From: Candidatus Woesebacteria bacterium
Lineage (GTDB): Bacteria > Patescibacteriota > Microgenomatia > UBA1406 > GWC2-37-13
Assembly: GCA_020429045.1 (NCBI GenBank)
Contig: JAGQLS010000011.1
Location: forward strand, 1-45,837
Reading direction: 5' to 3'
Length of the DNA stretch: 45,837 nucleotides
This document shows positions 39,670 to 45,837 of this stretch, piece by piece (within the stretch, counting starts at the first letter, position 1; each line of letters begins with the position of its first letter). Below the pieces are notes generated by a model that saw only the letters and a list, made by a program, of their open reading frames with translations, had not been told where the DNA came from and made no database searches. Made by a program: the position numbers and the translations under genes.

Positions 39670-40227
39670 CTATTTTCTCGAGATTTTGTAATAATAGGTT
39701 GTGAAAGGCTTTTTTTTAAGCGTGCCAATCTGCATGTTGGAAAGAAATGGAATCCTGAATCCGTGCGAAATGATTATGCAACCCTTTTTCGTTTCATTGA
39801 GTAGCTTATCTTTGATTTTATCCACCAATTCGGGAAAGAGAAAAATATAGATATAATCAGCTTGGGAAAGATCTGCGTCGAGAATATTTTTTTGTTCAAA
39901 GTGAAGTGTTTTTTTATACTGATTTGCAGTAGTCAGGCGCGCAAAAATGACAAGAAGGTGGTTCACATCAATACCTAACCCTCTCACGCCATAGAGCTTG
40001 GCGGCAGTTTTCAGCACCCGTCCATCGCCGCACCCGAGCTCAAGCATATATGCTCCTTTTTTTATTTGTGCTTTTGCCAATAGTTCTTCAATGTTCTTTT
40101 GCTTGGTGGGCACAAAGGGGGCGCCGCTCAACCATGAATAGGTGAGGAATAACAAAAAAAATGAAAGAAAAATAAGAAAACATAATAGCAAGCCTACGGC
40201 AAGTAAGTATACAAGCGTAAGCACCAT
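39670..40227 (-). CDS. Membrane-anchored class I SAM-dependent methyltransferase
   Basis: A 185-residue protein. The first ~32 residues form a hydrophobic helix (LVYLLAVGLLLCFLIFLSFFLLFLTYSWL), followed by a small Rossmann methyltransferase with motif I YMLELGCGDGRVLKTAA, motif II GLGIDVN and motif IV ADYIYIFLFPELVDKI. The substrate is unknown; the FPEL motif is seen in other small CPR methyltransferases. The promoter TTGTCA-17-TATACT ends 6 nt before the ATG, giving a leaderless mRNA. tRNA-Arg starts 65 bp away on the opposite strand. Confidence 0.85.
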   Translation of the reverse strand: MVLTLVYLLAVGLLLCFLIFLSFFLLFLTYSWLSGAPFVPTKQKNIEELLAKAQIKKGAYMLELGCGDGRVLKTAAKLYGVRGLGIDVNHLLVIFARLTTANQYKKTLHFEQKNILDADLSQADYIYIFLFPELVDKIKDKLLNETKKGCIIISHGFRIPFLSNMQIGTLKKKPFTTYYYKISRK

Positions 40228-40233
40228 GGGTAT

Positions 40234-40262
40234 AGTATAATTGCACTATACGGCAATGACAA
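40234..40262 (-). promoter_or_regulatory. Methyltransferase promoter, leaderless
   Basis: Minus strand: TTGTCA (40262-40257), 17-nt spacer, TATACT (40239-40234), 6 nt, ATG 40227. A plus-strand TATAAT (40236-40241) overlaps it and may contribute to the tRNA-Arg/tRNA-Lys transcript. Confidence 0.75.
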
Positions 40263-40291
40263 TCTGAAGTTGCTATTGCTTTTTTGATGGA

Positions 40292-40365
40292 GCGTCCGTA
40301 GCTCAATTGGACAGAGCGTATGGCTTCGGACCATAAGGTTGCGGGTTCAACTCCTGCCGGACGCG
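40292..40365 (+). tRNA. tRNA-Arg(TCG)
   Basis: A 74-nt cloverleaf: acceptor GCGTCCG/CGGACGC, anticodon stem TATGG/CCATA with loop CTTCGGA (anticodon TCG, reading CGA), T stem GCGGG/CCTGC-type with loop TTCAACT, discriminator G. CCA not encoded. Confidence 0.95.
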
Positions 40366-40394
40366 CTTATTTTTTTGGAAAAAAAGCACTTGAT

Positions 40395-40466
40395 GGGTCC
40401 GTAGCTCAACGGTAGAGCAGTAGCCTCTTAAGCTATTGGTTGAGAGTTCGAATCTCTCCGGACTCA
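40395..40466 (+). tRNA. tRNA-Lys(CTT)
   Basis: A 72-nt cloverleaf: acceptor GGGTCCG/CGGACTC with one G-U pair, anticodon stem GTAGC/GCTAT with loop CTCTTAA (anticodon CTT), T stem GAGAG/CTCTC with loop TTCGAAT, discriminator A. It is 29 nt behind tRNA-Arg and probably on the same transcript. Confidence 0.94.
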
Positions 40467-40497
40467 CAGGAAAGAGTATTGTGAAATACGAAAGTAT

Positions 40498-41733
40498 ATG
40501 AAAAACTCAACTAAGGCTTCTTATAATTATAAAAAGAATCTTCAATTAGGATATCTGCTTATCGGACTCAATAATGCATTTTTTTGGTATGCACCGTGGC
40601 TTTTATTTTTGCTTAAATATATAACCATTGAACAAGTAGCCATAATTGAGGCTACAGGCTTGGCAACATCTGTTCTTGCCGAAGTTCCGACCGGCGCACT
40701 CTCTGACCTTATTGGTAAAAAACGCACATTACATCTTTCATTTTTGTTTACTGCAATCGGCGAAGTGTTCGTCGCCTTCAACACTTCCTATCACCGTTTT
40801 CTTTTTGCATGGATCATTTTGAACATCGGCTATAGTTTGTATTCCGGAACCATGGAGGCGTTTATGTACGATACGTTACTTAGCGTAAGAAAAGAAGACG
40901 AATACCCACGCGTGACTTCCCACAGTCAAGCGATATTGAACGTGAGTATTGCCATCGCAAGCATAACGGGCGGACTTATGTTCAAATGGTGGATAGGATT
41001 ACCCTTTTTAGCAACAGGATTAACAAAGTGTATTGGACTTTGTGCGACTTTTTTCATCGACGAACCCACAGTAGATAGCCAAACATTTTCTTTGCAAACT
41101 TTTATCAGCCAAACGAAAAAAGGGTTTGCGCATTTATTTCAGCGTTCTTTTGTACGATACACCATACTTTTGCTCCTTTTTGGCGTATTTGCCGCGGTTG
41201 CATACGAAATACTTGACGACGTTGCAGTGGTTGATTGGGGGTATGATGCTGTTGGGATAGGTATTTTGTATGCTGCAGCTACATTTATAGCCGTTCCTGC
41301 GAGCTACTTGTATAATCGCGTGCGTGACAAACTCGGTATAGTACATATAATTATTGTTGGCATACTTATTTTAGCTTTGGGTTACCTTTTTTCACCGTGG
41401 ATTACTGCTGCAATTTGGACAGGCATATTTCTTTTGCGCGTATTTTTTAGCCCGATACGTAATAGTGCTATTTCAGAGCTTATAAATAGCAAGACAGAAT
41501 CAAGCATCCGCGCTACCACGCTTTCAACATATGAACTCCTACGTAAAATTCCTTATGTTATGCTTGCTTCTTTTATCGGCATGTCGATGGATAGGTACGG
41601 AATAAAGACGTTTTCTTTTTATTTCGCCTTCACGTTATTGACGTTGCTCCTTGTGTATATCTCAACAGTAGGAAGAAGGATAGTTTTTATGAAGAAGAGG
41701 GAGCTTGATTATGTGGATGAAGAAGATTTTTAG
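40498..41733 (+). CDS. Major facilitator superfamily transporter
   Basis: A 411-residue protein with about 12 hydrophobic helices. The MFS signature loop between helices 2 and 3 is EVPTGALSDLIGKKRTLHLS (GxxxDxxGrkxxl). It belongs to the drug/unknown-solute branch by appearance; no substrate can be assigned. The gene begins 31 nt downstream of tRNA-Lys, probably in the same transcript. Its last 47 bp overlap the 3' end of a convergent gene on the other strand. Confidence 0.88.
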   Translation: MKNSTKASYNYKKNLQLGYLLIGLNNAFFWYAPWLLFLLKYITIEQVAIIEATGLATSVLAEVPTGALSDLIGKKRTLHLSFLFTAIGEVFVAFNTSYHRFLFAWIILNIGYSLYSGTMEAFMYDTLLSVRKEDEYPRVTSHSQAILNVSIAIASITGGLMFKWWIGLPFLATGLTKCIGLCATFFIDEPTVDSQTFSLQTFISQTKKGFAHLFQRSFVRYTILLLLFGVFAAVAYEILDDVAVVDWGYDAVGIGILYAAATFIAVPASYLYNRVRDKLGIVHIIIVGILILALGYLFSPWITAAIWTGIFLLRVFFSPIRNSAISELINSKTESSIRATTLSTYELLRKIPYVMLASFIGMSMDRYGIKTFSFYFAFTLLTLLLVYISTVGRRIVFMKKRELDYVDEEDF

Positions 41734-42004
41734 CCCGTGCAACCGCTTGAGAATAAGCATCAACAACTGGTTGATGTAACATTCCCGCCAACACCCCAAA
41801 GGTTAGAAGACCCAGCTCGGTTGTTGCAAAACCAGAAGAAAGACGATGACCTTCTATAAGAGAACTTGTGACATCTACTAGGCCCATAACTCCGAGAAGA
41901 TACATCATGGGTGCTCTATTGCTTTTATTATCTGCAGAAAGCAAGTGAGATAATTTTTCTACTAATGCAGTTGAAGCCAACATTAAAGGTAATTCTCCGC
42001 CCAT
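41687..42004 (-). CDS. Small membrane-associated orphan, 105 aa
   Basis: The protein MGGELPLMLASTALVEKLSHLL... has two moderately hydrophobic stretches (APMMYLLGVMGLVDVTSSLI and TELGLLTFGVLAGMLHQPVV). No family recognised. The ATG at 42004 is preferred over an upstream in-frame ATG at 42028 because an extended -10 (TGG-TATAAT, 42022-42014) lies between them, ending 9 nt before 42004. The coding end overlaps the MFS gene 3' end by 47 bp in antisense. Confidence 0.5.
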   Translation of the reverse strand: MGGELPLMLASTALVEKLSHLLSADNKSNRAPMMYLLGVMGLVDVTSSLIEGHRLSSGFATTELGLLTFGVLAGMLHQPVVDAYSQAVARAKNLLHPHNQAPSSS

Positions 42005-42092
42005 AAGAATCGTATTATACCATATCATAACACGCTTTTCTAGATAAACTCATCAACTATTTCTTATTCAAACGGTATAATATCCTAACAAG

Positions 42093-42131
42093 ATGGAACA
42101 TATTACATATTCATTATTTTTATGCTTGTAG
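42093..42131 (+). CDS. Possible 12-codon upstream ORF of obgE
   Basis: A short frame, MEHITYSLFLCL, begins 11 nt after a TATAAT box (42076-42081) and ends at TAG 42129-42131, overlapping the obgE ATG (42122) out of frame. It could modulate obgE translation through reinitiation, or be meaningless. No amino-acid-specific codon run is present. Confidence 0.25.
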   Translation: MEHITYSLFLCL

Positions 42132-43069
42132 ACGATGTAACCATAACAGTCAAAGCTGGCGACGGTGGAAACGGAATGGTGGCCTTTTTCCCAAACAGGC
42201 GTGGCCCGTGCGGTGGCGATGGAGGCGATGGTGGAGATATCGTCATCACAGTCGATCCACACCGATCTGATCTGCGTGCCTACACTGGCAGCAAACGATA
42301 CAAAGCGCAAAACGGCGGTCGTGGCATGAGCTTTAACAAAGATGGAAAAGCAGGCGAATCGCTTATGCTTTACGTTCCTCTGCACACGACTGTACACATT
42401 ACAGAAACAGGCAAAACACACGAACTCGACAGCGCCGACACAAGATTTACCGTTGCTCGTGGTGGTCATGGGGGCAAAGGTAATGCGCACTTTGCAACTT
42501 CGACCAATCGTGCGCCAAGGAAAGCTGAAACCGGCACCCCAGGCGAAGAACACATCATCCACCTTGAGCTTAAGCTTATTGCAGATATCGGGCTCATCGG
42601 ATTGCCAAACGCTGGCAAATCGACGCTTCTCAACACCCTTACCGCCGCAGACTCCCGCGTTGCGCCCTACCCTTTCACGACCCTTGAACCGCATCTGGGG
42701 GCACTTCATACAACTATCATCGCCGACATCCCCGGGCTCATCGAAGGGGCATCAAAAGGAAAGGGTTTGGGTCATGCGTTTCTCAAACACATCGAAAAGG
42801 TTCGCGTATTATTTCACTGCATTTCGTGCGAATCTTCCAATCTCCTTTCCGATTTCAACGTGATACGAAAAGAAATCGAACAATACAGCACAATACTTGG
42901 TGGAAAAAAGGAAGTTATTCTTCTTACGAAATCTGACCTTCTTAACGAGCAGGAAATCGCCCACGCAGTCAAAACACTTTCAACAACAGGTAAAACCGTT
43001 TACCCAGTCTCGGTTATAGACGATAGACAATTAGAACACCTAAAAAAATACATTCAAAAAAACATGTAG
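42122..43069 (+). CDS. obgE: Obg-family GTPase (ObgE/CgtA)
   Basis: A 315-residue GTPase of ribosome assembly and stress response. The N-terminal glycine-rich Obg fold (residues 1-155) includes VKAGDGGNGMVAFFPNRRGPCGGDGGDGGDI. The G domain has G1 GLPNAGKST, G2 PFTTLEPHLG, G3 DIPGLIEGASKGKGLGHAFLKHIEK and G4 TKSD. The C-terminal OCT domain of longer homologues is absent. It probably acts on the 50S subunit. Confidence 0.95.
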   Translation: MLVDDVTITVKAGDGGNGMVAFFPNRRGPCGGDGGDGGDIVITVDPHRSDLRAYTGSKRYKAQNGGRGMSFNKDGKAGESLMLYVPLHTTVHITETGKTHELDSADTRFTVARGGHGGKGNAHFATSTNRAPRKAETGTPGEEHIIHLELKLIADIGLIGLPNAGKSTLLNTLTAADSRVAPYPFTTLEPHLGALHTTIIADIPGLIEGASKGKGLGHAFLKHIEKVRVLFHCISCESSNLLSDFNVIRKEIEQYSTILGGKKEVILLTKSDLLNEQEIAHAVKTLSTTGKTVYPVSVIDDRQLEHLKKYIQKNM

Positions 43070-43118
43070 TATTTCCCCGCATTACTCCTTATGATGAAGA
43101 ATTGTCAAACATTGCATC

Positions 43119-44759
43119 TTACACAATCTCTTCTTTGCGTTGTCTGACAAATGTGATCCACTCCTCTACCACTTCGACAACGAGCTTGAATGGAGCTTCG
43201 ATAATGAAGTCGAAAAAAACAATAAATACATTGATCCGTGAAACACCCTCGCTAAATAATTTACCCAACGAAAGGATAGGCATGAAGAAAAAGTCAGTTA
43301 CCGGCTGCAAAAATCCTTTCTTTTCAATCAGCCGATAGGTATTTGCGATTTGTTTGATACGATAGGAGAAAAAGGCAACAACGCTTATGAAGAAAACAAA
43401 GATAGACTCACTCAAAAGATTAAAGTCGACCATTTGCAAAATTTTGTGAATAATATACAGTGTAACAACAAAGGTAGAAGTATATAAAATGGTAAATCCG
43501 ATCGAAAGTAACGGGCGTTTCGGTTTTGCTTTTTGTGCAATAAGTGCAACTGTTTTTTCAAAGGTAGTATCTCGGTTAACAATATCGAGAATTCTCAAGA
43601 AAAGTCGTCGGGTATTATTTTCCCCTGGAACCGAGACGGTAAGAATAATAAACAGCATAAAAATAGGTGGTGCAACAGTATTTATACCAATCGCATATAG
43701 ATTTACTTCGTTATAAATAAGCTGAGAGATCGGTACCTCGAGAGCAAGCGCCAAAAGCATCTTAGTGACAAAAATATAAATCAAACTTCGAAACGCGAGG
43801 GTATTTAATCGCGACCTGATCATGGCATATTTATTCCGAGCAGTTTCCTCTACTTTTGACCATAGCGCATCTTTGCTCTTTACAATCTCGACAATATTTT
43901 TTTTATGGTCTTTAATAATAGAAAATAAAATCAAAAAAGGAGGAAGTTGTTTTCTCGAAAATCGTACAAGTTTTTCTACAAGAGGGTCGTGAATATGTTT
44001 ATCAAGTTGATGAAAAATGTTGGGCATTTCAGCAATCATGTGGTCAAGTTGAGTATGGTTGTAGCTGTGAAGCGGCTCGTGAAACAGTCTAAACAAATGA
44101 TAACGCTGATAAGCGCGGTCACTCTTGCGGTAGGCTTTTTCAATAGCAATAAAAAGGAGCAAATCTTTCTGGTGTTCTTCTAATTTTTCGATTTTTACTT
44201 TATCTTTGAGCACCTGGAAAATAAAATAGGTGAAGCTGTTTTCGACCTTCGCATTGACGACGGCAAGTTCCTCCTCAATTTCTGCAGTGACGATATCGAG
44301 GAGAAATTCATTGAGATATTGTTTTGCTTTCCCAGGGCGGCCAGACGTAAGGCGTGATTTAATTGAAAGATACGTGTTGATAATATGCTGGATATTCTCT
44401 ACATCAGATTTGCCAATTTCACCTTCTTTAAAATACCGTGCCCACAACAGTTCACGCAAAACATTTTCGCTTTCGCTTGCACCTTTAGGGTTGAGCGCCA
44501 AACGACGCCTTAGTATACGCTCTATTGCCGCACGCCGCAGCAAATGGTCTTCGCGATATTCAATCGCGTTTCGTACTTTTTCGTACACGAGTGCAAAAAT
44601 CGAGGCCGTACGAGAGACCGTCAATTTTTGATAATCGTTTATTGCGGGCTTTGGCTTTATTTCAAGAATAGCCTTGAGAAGGGTTTCGGCCAAAGGAGAA
44701 AGTTCGACTGCATCGTGTGAGGGTCGCTGTAATTTTGCCTCATCGGCATCTTGCTGCAT
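43119..44759 (-). CDS. Large membrane protein of unknown function, 546 aa
   Basis: The N-terminal ~300 residues are helical and charged, with repeated KAILEIKPKP, AIERILRRRLALN and LEEHQKDLLLFIAIEKAYRK elements and no catalytic motif that I can name. Four hydrophobic helices follow at about residues 325-345, 360-385, 425-450 and 455-480, and a further hydrophobic tail ends at VVEEWITFVRQRKEEIV. It looks like a CPR-conserved envelope protein; function unknown. TATAAT (44774-44769) ends 9 nt before the ATG. The -35 region overlaps the stop of the kinase gene upstream. Confidence 0.75.
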   Translation of the reverse strand: MQQDADEAKLQRPSHDAVELSPLAETLLKAILEIKPKPAINDYQKLTVSRTASIFALVYEKVRNAIEYREDHLLRRAAIERILRRRLALNPKGASESENVLRELLWARYFKEGEIGKSDVENIQHIINTYLSIKSRLTSGRPGKAKQYLNEFLLDIVTAEIEEELAVVNAKVENSFTYFIFQVLKDKVKIEKLEEHQKDLLLFIAIEKAYRKSDRAYQRYHLFRLFHEPLHSYNHTQLDHMIAEMPNIFHQLDKHIHDPLVEKLVRFSRKQLPPFLILFSIIKDHKKNIVEIVKSKDALWSKVEETARNKYAMIRSRLNTLAFRSLIYIFVTKMLLALALEVPISQLIYNEVNLYAIGINTVAPPIFMLFIILTVSVPGENNTRRLFLRILDIVNRDTTFEKTVALIAQKAKPKRPLLSIGFTILYTSTFVVTLYIIHKILQMVDFNLLSESIFVFFISVVAFFSYRIKQIANTYRLIEKKGFLQPVTDFFFMPILSLGKLFSEGVSRINVFIVFFDFIIEAPFKLVVEVVEEWITFVRQRKEEIV

Positions 44760-44794
44760 AGAATATGCATTATATCATTTTTTACAATCTAGCG

Positions 44795-45709
44795 TCAGTT
44801 TGCACCCATTTTTTTGAGAATTTCGGTCGCATAAGTTGCACCAGCTTTCATAGCCTTTTTGATATAGCCATCTTGCAGGTAACTCGCAATAAATCCAGCT
44901 GTATATCCATCTCCAGCGCCTGTGGTATCGACTACATCTGCAACAGGCACCGCTTCTTGATAGAGTACTTTTCCGTTTTTATAGCCATAACTCCCCTTTT
45001 TGCCGTCGGTTATGATGAGTACGCGATCGTTGCGAAAGGGTTTGAACCGTTCGACGATATTACCCTGGAAATCCATCGTTTGGTATGGTGTTTTGCAAAT
45101 ATCTGCGCATTCGTGAGAATTGATGATAAATACGTCAACAAATTGAAGAAAATGGTCAATTTGTTCAACCGGTCGCCTGCAATCGGTCACATTAAAATTG
45201 GCAAATGTGGTAAGGTTGAGGCTCTTTGCTCGTTTGAGAAGCTCAATGCGCTCGGTGAGCGCCACCTTCGAAAGATTTGCCATGTATATTGCCTTGGTTT
45301 TTTCTAAAACTTCGTAATCATCTTCGCAGGTTACGATGTGTTGATGAGGGGTTCGATAATTGATGATTGTTTTTTCCCCGCGTTCGTTGAGGAGTATTGA
45401 AGAAATGTTGATATATTCGTCTTCAATTTGGCAAAAATTGGCATGACTGATTTTCATGTCGTCGAGTTTGTTACATATAATGGGTTTGAATGGATTTTTT
45501 CCAATTTTTGCCATAAGGCCAGATTTCATCCCTGCTTTTGCAACACCGATTGCGACGTTTGCTCCGCCTCCACCAAGTCCTTCGTAAAAGTAGTCTGCAA
45601 AATATTTGCCTCCCATGGAAAGTTCGAATCGTTCGTTGGTGTGAGTAAGCGATTTGCCTTTGTAATAGAGATCGATGGTGATGGTGCCTATGCTTAGAAG
45701 ATCTAACAT
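44795..45709 (-). CDS. PfkB-family sugar/nucleoside kinase
   Basis: A 304-residue kinase of the ribokinase/PfkB superfamily. The N-terminal GGGGANVAIGVAKAG is the substrate-binding signature 1, and the C-terminal DTTGAGDGYTAGFI is the anion-hole/catalytic-Asp signature 2. The substrate (ribose, adenosine, fructose 6-phosphate) cannot be decided from the sequence; the length fits a ribokinase or adenosine kinase. TATACT (45722-45717) ends 7 nt before the ATG and TAGACT lies 17 nt further upstream. The promoter is located inside a modular repeat copy. Confidence 0.9.
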   Translation of the reverse strand: MLDLLSIGTITIDLYYKGKSLTHTNERFELSMGGKYFADYFYEGLGGGGANVAIGVAKAGMKSGLMAKIGKNPFKPIICNKLDDMKISHANFCQIEDEYINISSILLNERGEKTIINYRTPHQHIVTCEDDYEVLEKTKAIYMANLSKVALTERIELLKRAKSLNLTTFANFNVTDCRRPVEQIDHFLQFVDVFIINSHECADICKTPYQTMDFQGNIVERFKPFRNDRVLIITDGKKGSYGYKNGKVLYQEAVPVADVVDTTGAGDGYTAGFIASYLQDGYIKKAMKAGATYATEILKKMGAN

Positions 45710-45711
45710 AG

Positions 45712-45837
45712 GTATCAGTATAGAGTTAAAAAGTCATAAAGTCTATAAAGTCAATAGATCATTAAATCAATATATCAACATATCATGAAAACATTAAATC
45801 AATATGTCAATAAAACAATGAACAATACTTTTCCTTT
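45712..45837. repeat. Modular intergenic repeat, copy 7, running off the window
   Basis: AGTCATAAAGTCTATAAAGT units are followed by ATCATTAAATCAATATATC units and a segment, AAAACAATGAACAATACTTT, also found at 8620-8640. The GC-rich and CGTTTCAAG modules, if present, lie outside the window. Confidence 0.65.

Noticed and set aside
42068-42709. 213-codon minus-strand frame opposite obgE
   Set aside because: Antisense to the glycine-rich Obg domain. The Cys/Phe-rich composition is what reversed Gly/Ala codons give.

Overview
The window looks like a chromosomal segment of a Patescibacteria (Candidate Phyla Radiation, Parcubacteria-like) genome. This is inferred from several features together: a single 16S rRNA 5' end, a streamlined translation set, a trigger factor without its PPIase domain, PheT and ThrS without their N-terminal accessory domains, a large type IV pilus set without outer-membrane parts, and many short orphan proteins. 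TAA, TAG and TGA all serve as stops, so the code is standard.

Layout. 1-300: 5' end of 16S rRNA (minus) with a near-consensus promoter. 372-1522: a broken orphan gene and a small orphan. 1558-16358: morphology and type IV pilus region, with mreB plus a pilin, a divergent O-antigen-ligase/TPR membrane protein, a pilin with its own promoter and terminator, pilC-pilT-pilB (minus), and divergently a delta'-like clamp-loader gene, five pilin-like genes and pilM-pilN-pilO (plus). 16389-18135: rpsP, rnc, nusB, rpmF. 18264-24207: a PBECR-like orphan, recG, two small proteins, a class A penicillin-binding protein and a coiled-coil membrane protein. 24360-26857: ImmA/IrrE-type protease, orphans, HAD phosphatase. 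26875-33651: thrS-infC-rpmI-rplT-pheS-pheT in the enterobacterial order, with a four-helix-bundle gene between pheS and pheT. 33753-36640: DUF378 protein, trpS, orphans, tRNA-Val and tRNA-Asp. 36763-40466: two lysozyme-like paralogues, PPIase-less trigger factor, a methyltransferase, tRNA-Arg and tRNA-Lys. 40498-45709: MFS transporter, obgE, a large membrane protein and a PfkB-family kinase.

The most notable signal is upstream of thrS on the minus strand. A promoter (TTGACA-16-TACAAT) leads straight into a 14-codon peptide, MKNVSLVLTTTTTR, with five consecutive threonine codons. It is followed by mutually exclusive antiterminator and terminator helices and a run of eight Ts. This is the textbook layout of ribosome-mediated attenuation, here placed on threonyl-tRNA synthetase.

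Two further themes run through the window. First, about twenty genes have a -10 hexamer ending only 5-9 nt before the start codon, which predicts leaderless mRNAs and corrects several starts; strong Shine-Dalgarno sites are rare. Second, a modular intergenic repeat family (TTAG-rich, ATCATTAAA-rich, GC-rich and CGTTTCAAG-rich modules in fixed order) sits in at least seven gaps, often immediately upstream of minus-strand start codons.
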